Positions 1-9,212 of a DNA stretch of 64,000 bases are shown piece by piece. Every line of letters begins with the position of its first letter. The stretch's first letter is position 1. Under the pieces are notes generated by a model. The model did not search any database. It was given only the letters and a program-made list of their open reading frames with translations, and was not told the origin of the DNA. Source of the stretch: Candidatus Methylacidithermus pantelleriae. Its GTDB lineage: Bacteria; Verrucomicrobiota; Verrucomicrobiia; Methylacidiphilales; Methylacidiphilaceae. The DNA lies in NCBI RefSeq assembly GCF_905250085.1, contig NZ_CAJNOB010000002.1:1-64000 (forward strand), in the 5' to 3' direction. A program made the position numbers and the translations under genes.

Positions 1-776
1 CCCCACCACCAGAAGGGATCCCACCAACCCCACCCCATCCAAGGCCACCAATCCCACCACCATGGCCAGAAGTCATACGCTACAAAAGGGGGATACGCAT
101 AGGTGTATGCATAACCCGGGGAACTAAACTCACCATAATCGTATGAATACTCGTAGTACCCTCTGGAGTTGGGTCGGGTTGCCGGATAGGCCTGCCGCTT
201 CGCATGCTCAAAAGAAGTCTCCGATGGGCTCGATCCCGTGGGTGGCTGTCCCTGGGTCGTTCGCTCCTCCGTAGCTTGCTCCTGCACAGGACTGCTCAAA
301 GCATTCTGAACAATGGGAATCATCTGATTCCGGACATCGCTAGCAAAACGCTCAAAATCGTCTGCCAAGCGCCGGATTTCTTCAATCTTTTGAGCCTGCA
401 AATAGCTAACAACCTCATCAGAGGCTGCAAGATGGTGGCGGTAAGCAATCTCTTCTTTGGCTTGGTCAATTTGAGCTACTATTTCTCGAGCCTGCCTCGC
501 TTTATCCAACGCACGGCTCCCCAACTGGTCTAGCTCCTTCAAGGTAGCCTCTGTTATCTTTGCCCGATCCGGCATGAGTGATCGCGCCTGCTCAGAAAGC
601 TGCACCAGCTCCTCCCTCTGAGGGGCCTTGGCGAGCAAGCGATTGAGCGTGCGGGAGAACTCCCCTCTGGCCGCCTCCCGCTCGTCACCCTGGTACGCTT
701 GGTAAATAACCACTCCCGCAGAAAGAATAGCCAGCACTCCAGCACCTAGTAGGAGACCCAAGCGTATGGTTTTCAC
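1..776 (-). CDS. Membrane-anchored or secreted protein with Tyr/Trp-rich tail (3' end outside window)
   Basis: I read this gene on the minus strand from a GTG at 774-776, preceded by a GGAAGGG-like ribosome site; the frame stays open for about 258 codons to the window edge. Residues 5-25 are hydrophobic (signal or anchor). Residues about 30-160 are charged and helical, rich in Glu, Gln, Arg and Leu, and look coiled-coil-like. Residues 160-200 are a Pro/Ser/Thr/Gln linker. Residues 207-228 hold nine tyrosines, and residues 237-258 hold 13 tryptophans in 22 positions (for example WPWWWDWWPW). The C-terminus is not visible. I do not recognise the family. Being read as one continuous frame of even composition before the aromatic tail argues for a real gene. 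Function unknown; an envelope role is an inference from the hydrophobic N-terminus. Confidence 0.7.
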   Translation of the reverse strand, partial: MKTIRLGLLLGAGVLAILSAGVVIYQAYQGDEREAARGEFSRTLNRLLAKAPQREELVQLSEQARSLMPDRAKITEATLKELDQLGSRALDKARQAREIVAQIDQAKEEIAYRHHLAASDEVVSYLQAQKIEEIRRLADDFERFASDVRNQMIPIVQNALSSPVQEQATEERTTQGQPPTGSSPSETSFEHAKRQAYPATRPNSRGYYEYSYDYGEFSSPGYAYTYAYPPFVAYDFWPWWWDWWPWMGWGWWDPFWWW

Positions 777-1407
777 TTCTACCCTTCCTATGGGCCTTGA
801 AAAAAGATAGCCCGACCTCTTGACTGCGTCCAATGAAGGGGACTTTTCTTTATTGTGGCATCTATGGGATCATCGGCATTATAACCGATCTTCTTTAAGC
901 TTAAGCCTATTTAAAGACGCATAAAGGTAAGAGACACAGAAGGTTTTATTTCTTCTACTCTCTCTTTTTGCGCTAGCGATGCCATTGGTTGGCCGCCGAG
1001 CCAAGGAAAGACCCAGAGCTCCGTTCTAGCTTCAAATGGGTTCAAGCTAGAAGCCAGCCTTCACGTAGCAGTAACGATCATGGGAGGCTCGAACAGCGGC
1101 GCAACCCGGTTTCAAAGACCCAAATCCTTCTGACTTGGGCAAGGGAAATCTTTTTTAGTTCCTCCGGCACAAATCCGACGAGCTCTCAAAGTGCCGGCGC
1201 CAACGGAGACGCTAGGAGACCGGAAAAAACCAACGCTCCCCTTGGACCGAAACCTTCTTTTTCGGATACGCCCCGCTGTCGGTAAACAAACTCCCAAGCT
1301 ATGCGCTAAAGCTAATAAAAAGATACAGAGAGAAGCGTTTCCCACCGTCTTTGACTCGCAAAACGGCCTGCTTTTCGCTACTCTTCATACAGGAGAAAGC
1401 TCTACCC
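777..1407. other. Divergent intergenic region
   Basis: This 631-base stretch separates the minus-strand aromatic-tailed gene from plus-strand ftsH, so it should carry two divergent promoters. Apart from the inverted repeat near 880 and an AT-rich stretch with a TTAAGCTTAA palindrome near 895-905, I see no coding frame with recognisable protein features. Confidence 0.5.
872..889 (-). promoter_or_regulatory. Inverted repeat ATCGG-N8-CCGAT around a TATAAT box
   Basis: A perfect 5-bp inverted repeat brackets a minus-strand TATAAT hexamer (rc of 878-883). The next gene in that direction starts at 776, leaving a leader of about 100 bases. The -35 region is weak (a CTTAAG-like hexamer). It looks like an operator over a -10 box for the aromatic-tailed protein. 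This is pattern only, with no experimental support. Confidence 0.35.
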
Positions 1408-3384
1408 ATGCCTCAAGGAGCCAATCGCCCCCCCTCCCCCCATCGGACTCGATGGATGGGTCAGCGACCCAAACTTCCCCCCCAAGCTCCCCATCCCTGG
1501 GTGGGGCTAGCCATCCAGATCCTTCTCGCTCTGGCTTTGGTTTGGTTTTGGCAGCAGAGCTTTCATGAAGCCCGGTTTACGACCATCCCCTACAGCGAGT
1601 TTAAGAAGCTTTTGGCCCAGAAAGAAATTGCCGAGCTTTGGATCGGGCCTGATGAGATACGGGGACGCCTAGAGGGTCCCTCGGCCAAGGGAACGATCGG
1701 GAAATTCTTTCGAACGGTTCGCCTGGAAGACCCGACACTTGTTCAAGAACTCCAATCGTCGGGAGTTCGATACCAGGCCACTCGTCCAAGCTTTCTTGGG
1801 ACCCTCTTTTTTTCCTGGATTTTACCGCTCATGGTACTTCTGGGTCTCTGGGTCCTCTTTACTCGACTGGCAGGGGTGGGGGGTGGCGCTCATCCCCTCC
1901 TAAGCTTTGGGAAAAGCCGGGCGTTACTCATTAAAGGAGAGCGCACAGGGGTTACCTTTGAGGATGTGGCCGGCTGCGACGAAGCAAAGTTTGAACTTCA
2001 AGAGATTGTCGATTTTTTAAAAAACCCGGCTCGTTATCGATCCCTCGGTGCCCGAATCCCAAAGGGAGTCCTTTTAGTGGGGCCTCCCGGAACCGGAAAA
2101 ACCCTTCTGGCAAGAGCCATAGCAGGAGAGGCAGGGGTTCCCTTTTTTTCGATCAGCGGAAGTGACTTCGTAGAGATGTTCGTGGGTGTGGGCGCCGCTC
2201 GCATGCGTGACCTTTTCGCCCAGGCCAAAAAACAGGCTCCCTGCATTATTTTCATCGATGAGCTAGACGCAATCGGGCGACAAAGGGGGGCCCGAGTCAT
2301 CGTCAGTCACGACGAGCAAGAGCAGACCCTTAACCAACTCCTTGTCGAAATGGACGGGTTTAACCCCAACGTGGGGATTATCGTTCTCGGAGCCACCAAT
2401 CGTCCGGAAATTCTTGATCGGGCTCTCCTACGCCCGGGGAGGTTTGACCGGCAGGTGGTCGTCGATCTTCCTGATCTGGACGGAAGGGAAGCGATCTTGC
2501 GAGTCCATGCTCGGGGAAAACCCCTGGATAGTCACGTCGATTTGCGCAGAATCGCTCAGGCAACCCCTGGCTTTTCTGGGGCCGATCTAGCCAATCTGAT
2601 CAACGAAGCGGCGCTCCTTGCCGCGCGGCGCAACGCAAAAGCGATTACTCAAGAAGACCTGGAGGCCGCTCTGGAAAAAATCGTCGCTGGTCCGGAAAAG
2701 CGAAGCCGCCGGCTTCGAGAGGAGGAACGCAGGCGGGTGGCCATCCACGAGGTGGGACATGCGCTTGTGGCGGCTTTTAGTCCCGCTGCCGATCCTGTTC
2801 GAAAAATTAGCATCGTTCCTCGTGGCAAGGGAGCACTCGGATTTACGCTTCAACTCCCGACCGATCAGCATTATCTGGCTACGCGCAGCGAGCTTTTGAG
2901 TCGCATCCGCTGCGCCCTTGGAGGACGCGCAGCCGAAGAACTCGTGTATGGAGAGCCAAGCACAGGGGCCGAAAATGACCTCGATGTGGCCACGGTTCTC
3001 GCGCGTCAGATGGTATGTATTTATGGGATGAGCGAGAGTGTAGGACTAGCGCGTTGTGCCTCGCGAAGTCCTTCGCCTTTTTTAGGGGATCTCAACGGGT
3101 TGTGGAGTCGAGATTGCAGCGAAAAAACGGCGCAACTCATTGATACGGAGGTCAAAGCCATCCTGGAGCAGGCTATGGCGGAGGCCAAGCAAATCCTGTC
3201 GGAACACCAAAAGGAACTAGCGGACTTAGCGGAGCTTTTGCTCAAAAAAGAGACCATTGAAGGGGAAGAATTTTACCGGCTCCTCGGTCAATCACCGCCC
3301 GAACCGAGCCTGCGGCAGCAGGGGGTGGTTCTTACTTCCGAGCCTCCGGTCATTGATTCTCAACCCCTTGGAAAGCCGGATTGA
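1408..3384 (+). CDS. ftsH: ATP-dependent zinc metalloprotease FtsH
   Basis: FtsH is a membrane-bound AAA+ protease that extracts and degrades damaged or regulatory proteins. The protein is 658 residues from ATG 1408, chosen because AGGAGAAAG lies at 1391-1399; a TTG 57 bases upstream is in frame but has no such site. Two membrane segments (about 32-49 and 131-152) flank a short external domain. The AAA domain has Walker A GPPGTGKT (225-232), Walker [13 protein letters not shown] and the second region of homology ending RPGRFDRQ. The zinc motif HEVGH is at 447-451. Order and length are normal for the family. It is the first gene of the plus-strand housekeeping run and is followed 13 bases later by a thiamine-diphosphate enzyme. 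Confidence 0.96.
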   Translation: MPQGANRPPSPHRTRWMGQRPKLPPQAPHPWVGLAIQILLALALVWFWQQSFHEARFTTIPYSEFKKLLAQKEIAELWIGPDEIRGRLEGPSAKGTIGKFFRTVRLEDPTLVQELQSSGVRYQATRPSFLGTLFFSWILPLMVLLGLWVLFTRLAGVGGGAHPLLSFGKSRALLIKGERTGVTFEDVAGCDEAKFELQEIVDFLKNPARYRSLGARIPKGVLLVGPPGTGKTLLARAIAGEAGVPFFSISGSDFVEMFVGVGAARMRDLFAQAKKQAPCIIFIDELDAIGRQRGARVIVSHDEQEQTLNQLLVEMDGFNPNVGIIVLGATNRPEILDRALLRPGRFDRQVVVDLPDLDGREAILRVHARGKPLDSHVDLRRIAQATPGFSGADLANLINEAALLAARRNAKAITQEDLEAALEKIVAGPEKRSRRLREEERRRVAIHEVGHALVAAFSPAADPVRKISIVPRGKGALGFTLQLPTDQHYLATRSELLSRIRCALGGRAAEELVYGEPSTGAENDLDVATVLARQMVCIYGMSESVGLARCASRSPSPFLGDLNGLWSRDCSEKTAQLIDTEVKAILEQAMAEAKQILSEHQKELADLAELLLKKETIEGEEFYRLLGQSPPEPSLRQQGVVLTSEPPVIDSQPLGKPD

Positions 3385-3397
3385 GCCAGGACCCCCC

Positions 3398-5038
3398 ATG
3401 TCCTTACGCGTACTGGACTACTTGGTAGCGCGGCTCAAAGAGCTGGGTGTCCTTCATGTGTTCGGGATACCCGGTGATTACGTCCTTCCTGTCTACGATG
3501 CGCTCTTGGAAAAGGGGATTTCCATTGTTACCACCTGCGATGAAGAGGGAGCCGGTTTCGCTGCCGACGCCTATGCAAGGATTCGGGGAATGGGGGCGGT
3601 GTGTGTGACCTATTGTGTAGGAGGTCTTAAGGTAGCCAACACTACGGCTGGGGCGTATGCGGAAAAGTCGCCGGTGCTCGTGCTCTCTGGAGCACCTGGA
3701 ATGAAGGAACGAGAAAAAAATTCACTCCTTCATCATAAGGTCCGAGATTTTGACACCCAACGGAGAGTCTTTGAGGAACTCACGGTAGCCTGCACCCTTT
3801 TGTCGGAACCGGAAAGGGCTCCCCAAGAAGTGGATCGGGTACTTACGCAGGCACTTCGATACAAGCGTCCCGTCTACATCGAATTGCCCCGGGACACGAG
3901 TTTTGCTCCCCTCCCCTCTTCGACCCCCTTTCCACCCCCTCCGCTTGTGGTCAAAGAGCCAAGCGATCCGGAAGCGCTTGAGGAAGCCCTGGAGGAGGCC
4001 GTCACGCTCCTTACCTCTGCTCAAAAGCCTTGCCTTTTAGCCGATGTAGAAATCCATCGTTTTGGCTTGCAACAAGAGCTGGAAGAGTTTGCCCTGCAGG
4101 TAGAAATCCCCGTTGCGGCCACTCTTTTAGGCAAGTCGGTGATCGCTGAGACTCATCCCTATTACATGGGAGTTTATGAAGGGGCGCTTGGCCGGCCAGA
4201 AGTCCGCGAGTATGTGGAATCGAGCGATTGCCTTCTGATGCTGGGCGTTTTTATGACAGATATTAATCTGGGGATTTACACAGCGCAACTGGATCCGGCT
4301 CGTTGCATCTACGCGACCAGTGAAAGGCTTTCCATTCGGTACCACCGTTACGAAAATGTCACGCTAGAGGATTTCCTACGCGGCCTGCTCAAGCGCACCC
4401 AAGGTTGGAAGGCACCCCGGCGGGAGTTCCCCCGGCCTCCTGGCGAACTTTCTCTGGGAGAAGCGCGCGACCGGGTGACGGTCCGTTCTCTTTTTGGCAG
4501 GCTTAACCGGTATCTGACGGACGAAACCGTGGTCATTGCCGATGTCGGAGATGCTCTTTTTGGGGCTGCCGATCTTTTGGTCCACCAGAGAACCGAATTT
4601 TTGGGCTCCGCTTATTACGCCTCCTTAGGTTTTGCCGTGCCGGGGGCACTGGGGGCGCAACTGGCTAACGCCCGGCTCCGGCCTCTCGTTCTGGTGGGGG
4701 ATGGAGCTTTCCAGATGACCGGAATGGAGCTCTCCACCATTGCCCGTTGGGGGTTAGATCCGATTGTCCTTTTGCTCGACAACCAGGGATACGGAACCGA
4801 GCGACAGATCCGGCAGGGCCCCTACAACGAGTTATTACCCTGGAACTACTGGAAAGTGCCGGACGTTTTGGGTACCGGGCGAGCGTTTCTAGTAGAAACG
4901 AACGAACAATTGGAAAGTGCCCTCCAGGAAAGTTTTGCGGTGCGGGGAACCTTTTCCCTCATCCAGGTTCGCCTGAACCCAGAGGATCGCTCTCCGGCAC
5001 TGGCCCGGCTGGCCGAACGCCTCGCTGCCCAGCAATGA
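3398..5038 (+). CDS. Thiamine-diphosphate 2-keto acid decarboxylase (pyruvate/indolepyruvate decarboxylase type)
   Basis: A 546-residue enzyme of the pyruvate/indolepyruvate decarboxylase family, which removes CO2 from a 2-keto acid to give an aldehyde. I start it at ATG 3398 because the protein from there (MSLRVLDYLVARLKELGV) matches the usual N-terminus; the longer frame runs back into ftsH. Seen: the N-terminal pyrimidine-binding domain with the activating Glu in TCDEEGAGFAADAYAR, the adjacent His pair in LLHHKVRDFD typical of decarboxylases rather than acetolactate synthases, and the C-terminal TPP site beginning VLVGDGAFQMTG with a downstream NQGYGTE. The substrate cannot be fixed from sequence: pyruvate, indolepyruvate or phenylpyruvate are all possible. 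Its stop overlaps the nth start (ATGA), suggesting coupled translation. Confidence 0.85.
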   Translation: MSLRVLDYLVARLKELGVLHVFGIPGDYVLPVYDALLEKGISIVTTCDEEGAGFAADAYARIRGMGAVCVTYCVGGLKVANTTAGAYAEKSPVLVLSGAPGMKEREKNSLLHHKVRDFDTQRRVFEELTVACTLLSEPERAPQEVDRVLTQALRYKRPVYIELPRDTSFAPLPSSTPFPPPPLVVKEPSDPEALEEALEEAVTLLTSAQKPCLLADVEIHRFGLQQELEEFALQVEIPVAATLLGKSVIAETHPYYMGVYEGALGRPEVREYVESSDCLLMLGVFMTDINLGIYTAQLDPARCIYATSERLSIRYHRYENVTLEDFLRGLLKRTQGWKAPRREFPRPPGELSLGEARDRVTVRSLFGRLNRYLTDETVVIADVGDALFGAADLLVHQRTEFLGSAYYASLGFAVPGALGAQLANARLRPLVLVGDGAFQMTGMELSTIARWGLDPIVLLLDNQGYGTERQIRQGPYNELLPWNYWKVPDVLGTGRAFLVETNEQLESALQESFAVRGTFSLIQVRLNPEDRSPALARLAERLAAQQ

Positions 5039-5760
5039 CAGAAGGCTCCGGATCAATGGTCGTGGGCAGTCCCCCGTGGGTCAGAGAGCTTTGCAAGCGA
5101 CTCAAAGCTACCTACCCGAATAGCCGGCCCGCTTTGACCTACAACAATCCTCTGCAACTTCTGGTGGCTGCCATTCTTTCGGCCCAGACCACCGACGAGA
5201 GTGTCAATAGGGTGACGCAGAAGCTTTTTCAACGATACAAAACGGCAAGCGACTACGCCCAGGCCGACCTTGCCGAACTAGAAAAAGATCTTCGGGCGAT
5301 CGGTCTCTACCGCTCGAAAGCGCGCAACATTCAGCGCAGCTGCCAAATCTTGTGCGAAAAATATGGAGGCGAAGTCCCTCCGGATATGGAGGCGCTCCTT
5401 TCCCTTCCGGGGGTCGGACGAAAAACGGCCAACGTTGTCTTGGGCAACGGTTTCGGGCGGAACGAGGGCATTGTGGTCGACCGTCACGTCGCCCGCCTGT
5501 CCCACAGATTGGGGCTGGCAAAGGGAAACAATCCCGAAGCCATCGAACGGGAACTTATGGACAAGATTCCCCGGGAGCTATGGACGGATTTCAGTAACTG
5601 GCTTATCTGGCACGGGCGAAAGCGTTGCCGTGCGCGCTTTCCCGATTGTCGGCACTGCGAACTGGAGGATCTTTGTCCCAAGATCGGGGTCTCTCTTCAG
5701 GGTCCACCCGAAGGCCGTTCCCCCAAAAAACCGGCGCGTGCGACAACCCGTACGACCTAA
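5035..5760 (+). CDS. nth: Endonuclease III (DNA glycosylase/AP lyase)
   Basis: A base-excision repair enzyme that removes oxidised pyrimidines and cleaves the abasic site. The 241-residue protein starts at an ATG overlapping the previous stop by four bases. The helix-hairpin-helix LPGVGRKTANVVL carries catalytic Lys130, and Asp149 lies in VVDRHVAR. The [4Fe-4S] cluster motif C198-X6-C205-X2-C208-X5-C214 is complete. A basic, Pro-rich tail of about 25 residues follows the cluster. Function is confident; co-transcription with the decarboxylase is inferred from the overlap. Confidence 0.95.
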   Translation: MTEGSGSMVVGSPPWVRELCKRLKATYPNSRPALTYNNPLQLLVAAILSAQTTDESVNRVTQKLFQRYKTASDYAQADLAELEKDLRAIGLYRSKARNIQRSCQILCEKYGGEVPPDMEALLSLPGVGRKTANVVLGNGFGRNEGIVVDRHVARLSHRLGLAKGNNPEAIERELMDKIPRELWTDFSNWLIWHGRKRCRARFPDCRHCELEDLCPKIGVSLQGPPEGRSPKKPARATTRTT

Positions 5761-5782
5761 GAGCGGAGTGCCGCTTTTACCA

Positions 5783-5813
5783 AAAAAGCGAAACCGCAAA
5801 AGGAGCGCTTTTT
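5783..5813 (+). terminator. Possible intrinsic terminator after nth
   Basis: AAAAAGCG at 5783-5790 pairs with CGCTTTTT at 5806-5813, with a 15-base loop and the T-run forming part of the descending arm. It lies 23 bases after the nth stop and before fabD. The stem is A/T-rich, so strength is uncertain. Confidence 0.45.
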
Positions 5814-5874
5814 CCTTTTGACAGTGTGCAGTCCTTTGCCGCAGGGATAGCTATCTAACCGACGGAAAAGACCC

Positions 5875-6822
5875 ATGGAGATTGGACGATGTTCAAACGG
5901 GTGGGGTCTCCTTTTTGCTGGCCAAGGAGCTCAAAGGGTTGGGATGGGCAAGGACCTCTGGGAAGCCTCACCCCTGGTGCGGGACTGGTATCGGAAGGCG
6001 GAGCAAATTGCGGGACTTCCCTTGACGCGAGTTTCCTTTGAAGGACCCATGGAAGAGCTGTCGCGGACCTCGGTTTGCCAGCCAGCTCTTTACGTGCAAG
6101 GAATGGCTCTCTACTGGCTTTTGCAATCCCACTGCCCGGATTTCCCGACGATTGCCCTGGCGGGTCTTTCGCTAGGAGAATGGACGGCCCATGCGGCTGC
6201 CGGTTCGCTCGACCCGTACGAGGCTCTAGAGCTTGTCGTGCAACGAGGGCGCTGGATGGAGGAGGTAGCACAAGAAAAACCGGGAGCCATGACAGCGATC
6301 CTCGGGTTACCGTTACACGCGGTCGAGGAACTTGCCAGGAAGTTTGGAGTAGAAGTTGCCAACTATAATGCGCCCACCCAGATCGTGCTTTCGGGAAGGA
6401 AGGACCGCATCGAAAAGCTCACGCAATGGCTTCAGGGAAACAAAAGAGCCCGGGCGGTTCTTTTACCCGTCAGCGGTGCCTTCCATTCCAGTGACATGCG
6501 GGAGGTGGAACGGAAACTTTCTGGCGCCCTGGAACGCCTTTCCATTCGGCCACCGCGGTTTTGGGTCTTTTCCAACCGAACCGGAGGGATCGTTACGGAG
6601 CCTCAAGAGATCCGTCGGAGCTTGGCGGAGCAGGTTTCCCACCCAGTGTTATGGGAGGGATGCTTGCGGAAGATGCTCGAGCTTGGCATCGAACGGTTCG
6701 TAGAAATTGGTCCTGGGGGGATTCTTTGCGGTCTGGTTCGCCGGATTCACCCCAACGCCCAATGCTTGACGTACGAGAAGCTTGCCGATCTTATCGAGAT
6801 TCTCCATGTCTCTCAAGGGTAA
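5875..6822 (+). CDS. fabD: Malonyl-CoA:ACP transacylase
   Basis: FabD transfers malonyl from CoA to acyl carrier protein to start fatty-acid elongation. The protein is 315 residues. It opens with [17 protein letters not shown], has the nucleophile elbow GLSLGEW with Ser99, and the second catalytic residue His204 in SGAFHSSDM. The elbow reads GLSLGE instead of the usual GHSLGE; the serine and catalytic histidine are kept, so the enzyme should be active. The 3' end overlaps fabG by 17 bases. It is first in a fabD-fabG-acpP-fabF cluster. Confidence 0.95.
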   Translation: MEIGRCSNGWGLLFAGQGAQRVGMGKDLWEASPLVRDWYRKAEQIAGLPLTRVSFEGPMEELSRTSVCQPALYVQGMALYWLLQSHCPDFPTIALAGLSLGEWTAHAAAGSLDPYEALELVVQRGRWMEEVAQEKPGAMTAILGLPLHAVEELARKFGVEVANYNAPTQIVLSGRKDRIEKLTQWLQGNKRARAVLLPVSGAFHSSDMREVERKLSGALERLSIRPPRFWVFSNRTGGIVTEPQEIRRSLAEQVSHPVLWEGCLRKMLELGIERFVEIGPGGILCGLVRRIHPNAQCLTYEKLADLIEILHVSQG

Positions 6823-7549
6823 GGTTGCTGTTGTCACGGGTGCCAGCCGAGGGATCGGGCGAGCCATCGCACAGGAACTCGCTCGGGAAGGGGCCCGCGT
6901 TGCCTGTGTTAGCCGTAGTCCAGAACCTTTGAACCAGACGGTCCACGAAATCCTTGCCCTGGGAGGTGAGGCCAGAGCCTATTGCGCCGACAGTACGGAA
7001 CCGGCGCAGATTCAAAAGGCGGCGCAACAAATCTTAGAGGAGATGGGTCCTGTCTACGCGCTGGTCAACAATGCAGGAATCGTTCGGGACCGGCTCCTTT
7101 TGCGAATGACCGAGGAGGACTGGGACGTGGTGATCGATACGAACCTAAAAGGGGTTTTTCACTGGACGAAAACCCTACTTAAGGGTTTTCTTTCGCAGCG
7201 AGAAGGGAGGATTGTCAACATTAGCTCGGTTTCAGCTCTTCTGGGCAATGCAGGACAGACGAACTATGCAGCTGCCAAGGCTGGGCTTTTGGGTTTTACC
7301 AAAAGCCTGGCGAGGGAGGTTGCTTCCCGAAACATCACTTGTAACGTTGTCTGTCCAGGGTTTATTGAAACCGGCATGACCCAGGGACTGGATCCGCACC
7401 TTCGGGAGAGGATTCTGGGAGCCATTCCTCTGGGAAGGTTTGGCCGACCGGAAGAAGTGGCGGGTCTGGTCTCGTTCTTGTGCGGTCCGAAGGCTGGCTA
7501 TATTACTGGTCAGACTTTCGTGGTAGACGGGGGAATGGCGATGCAATGA
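6806..7549 (+). CDS. fabG: 3-oxoacyl-ACP reductase
   Basis: A short-chain dehydrogenase that reduces 3-oxoacyl-ACP with NADPH in fatty-acid synthesis. I chose ATG 6806 ([18 protein letters not shown]) because the nucleotide-binding TGASRGIG then falls at its usual distance from the N-terminus. Length is 247 residues. The NNAG motif (88-91) and the catalytic Ser141, Tyr154 and Lys158 (YAAAK) are present. The C-terminal VVDGGMAMQ is typical of FabG. It overlaps fabD and precedes acpP by 63 bases. Confidence 0.96.
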   Translation: MSLKGKVAVVTGASRGIGRAIAQELAREGARVACVSRSPEPLNQTVHEILALGGEARAYCADSTEPAQIQKAAQQILEEMGPVYALVNNAGIVRDRLLLRMTEEDWDVVIDTNLKGVFHWTKTLLKGFLSQREGRIVNISSVSALLGNAGQTNYAAAKAGLLGFTKSLAREVASRNITCNVVCPGFIETGMTQGLDPHLRERILGAIPLGRFGRPEEVAGLVSFLCGPKAGYITGQTFVVDGGMAMQ

Positions 7550-7612
7550 AAATTGGGTTGCTAAATTGCCTCGCCGCTTCTAATTACGCCTAACCTTGAA
7601 GGAGAACGAGCC

Positions 7613-7858
7613 ATGGCGGAAAAGTCCGTAGAGGAACGTGTAAAAGAAATTATTGTGGAACAACTTGGCGTGAACCCAGAGCAGGTAACGCCGGACGCAA
7701 AATTCATCGAGGACCTGGGAGCAGACTCCCTGGATACAGTAGAACTCGTCATGGCCTTCGAGGAAGAGTTCAACGTGGAGGTACCGGACGAGGAAGCCGA
7801 AAAGCTGCAAACCGTGGGCGATGTCATCCGGTACATTGAGGAGAATATGGAGGAGTAG
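7613..7858 (+). CDS. acpP: Acyl carrier protein
   Basis: An 81-residue acidic protein carrying growing acyl chains on phosphopantetheine. The attachment site is Ser39 in [12 protein letters not shown] clear ribosome site, AAGGAGAACG, lies just before ATG 7613. Size, acidity and four-helix pattern are normal. A terminator follows 34 bases after the stop, before fabF. Confidence 0.97.
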   Translation: MAEKSVEERVKEIIVEQLGVNPEQVTPDAKFIEDLGADSLDTVELVMAFEEEFNVEVPDEEAEKLQTVGDVIRYIEENMEE

Positions 7859-7892
7859 AGGGGGGACCCTCCAGGGCTTCGGTGAATCCGCG

Positions 7893-7917
7893 GGCACCGC
7901 CTGCCGGTGCCTTTTTT
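7893..7917 (+). terminator. Intrinsic terminator between acpP and fabF
   Basis: GGCACCG (7893-7899) and CGGTGCC (7905-7911) form a perfect 7-bp GC-rich stem with a 5-base loop, followed directly by six T residues. It lies between the acpP stop and the fabF start and overlaps the upstream extension of the fabF frame. It would end most acpP transcripts and allow limited read-through into fabF. Confidence 0.8.
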
Positions 7918-7927
7918 CTTCCTACCT

Positions 7928-9175
7928 GTGAACACACGCCGTGTCGTGGTAACCGGGATGGGGGTGGTTGCCCCTAACGGAAACTGTGTGAAGGAATTCT
8001 GGGCCAACGTTCTGGCTGGCCGGAGTGGGATTGCGCCGGTGCGCTCGTTTGACGCCAGCCGGTTTGATTCCCAAATCGCGGGGGAAATTAAAAATTTTGA
8101 TCCCTACCCCTTTTTTCGAAATTCCAAAGATGTCCGGCGAACGGACCGGTTCGTCCATTTGGCCATGGCAGCAGCCTATGAAGCGGTCCGGCAGGCAGGA
8201 TTGGACCGGCCGGGAGAAGTGGATGCTACTCGGGCAGGGGTAATCGTGGGTTCGGGAATCGGGGGCCTCAAAACGCTCGAAGAACAGCATTCCCTTCTGG
8301 AGACCAAGGGGCCCACACGGGTATCCCCTTTCATGATCCCAAGGATGATCAATAACATGGCGTCAGGGCTGATCGCCATTGAGTTCGGCTTCCAAGGACC
8401 CAATTTTGCCGTGATTAGTGCTTGTGCGACCGCAGCCCACTGCGTCGGGGAAAGCTGGAGGCTCATCCGGGAGGGAGAAGCGGACGTGATGGTGGCGGGG
8501 GGTAGTGAAGCAGCCGTCACCCCGCTGGGCCTTTCCGGGTTTGGCATGATGAGAGCGTTAAGCGTGCGGAATCACGAGCCCGAAAAAGCCTCTCGGCCGT
8601 TTGATCGGGACCGCGATGGGTTTGTGTTAAGCGAAGGAGGCGCGATACTGGTTTTGGAAGAGTTGGAACACGCCTTGCATCGGGGCGTACCGATTCTAGC
8701 AGAAATTTTGGGGTACGGTCTTTCTGCCGATGCCTATCATATGACCGCTCCGGGCCCGGGAGGGAAGGGAGCCGCACGTGCCATGCAGAAGGCGTTGGAA
8801 AAAGCGCATCTGCCACCGGAATCCGTAGACTATATCAACGCCCATGGAACCGGGACGCCCGACGGCGACCGGTGCGAAACTCAGGCGATCAAAGAGGTTT
8901 TCGGACGCCATGCCTACCGTGTTCCCATTAGCTCCACCAAATCCATGACCGGTCACATGCTGGCTGCTGCAGGGGCAGCGGAACTGGTGGTTTGTATCGA
9001 GGCCATACGATCCGGGGTTATTCCCCCGACGATTAACCTGGATCATCCAGACCCCGAGTGCGATCTTGACTATGTGCCCCACAAAGCCCGGGAATGGCCC
9101 GTTCGGATCGCAATGAATAACTCCTTTGGCTTTGGAGGTCATAACGCCTGCCTGGTCGTGGGTTCCTGGCATTGA
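7928..9175 (+). CDS. fabF: 3-oxoacyl-ACP synthase II
   Basis: The elongating condensing enzyme of fatty-acid synthesis. The frame opens at GTG 7907, but that codon sits inside the terminator stem; GTG 7928 gives the normal N-terminus MNTRRVVVTGMG and 415 residues, so I use it. Catalytic Cys166 (ISACATAAHC), His306 (NAHGTGTPDGD) and His343 (TKSMTGHMLAAAGA) are all present. Neither start has a convincing ribosome site, so the exact start is not certain. The strong hairpin immediately upstream suggests fabF is expressed at a lower level than acpP. Confidence 0.93.
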   Translation: MNTRRVVVTGMGVVAPNGNCVKEFWANVLAGRSGIAPVRSFDASRFDSQIAGEIKNFDPYPFFRNSKDVRRTDRFVHLAMAAAYEAVRQAGLDRPGEVDATRAGVIVGSGIGGLKTLEEQHSLLETKGPTRVSPFMIPRMINNMASGLIAIEFGFQGPNFAVISACATAAHCVGESWRLIREGEADVMVAGGSEAAVTPLGLSGFGMMRALSVRNHEPEKASRPFDRDRDGFVLSEGGAILVLEELEHALHRGVPILAEILGYGLSADAYHMTAPGPGGKGAARAMQKALEKAHLPPESVDYINAHGTGTPDGDRCETQAIKEVFGRHAYRVPISSTKSMTGHMLAAAGAAELVVCIEAIRSGVIPPTINLDHPDPECDLDYVPHKAREWPVRIAMNNSFGFGGHNACLVVGSWH

Positions 9176-9212
9176 CGGGAAGGACAAGATCCGTCAAGTT
9201 GAAGGAAATTCG

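Noticed and set aside
989-1568. Several plus and minus frames upstream of ftsH
   Set aside because: Overlapping one another and extending into ftsH; low-complexity Ser/Pro/Arg translations.
3257-3397. N-terminal extension of the decarboxylase
   Set aside because: It lies wholly inside the ftsH 3' end and adds residues not found at the normal family N-terminus.
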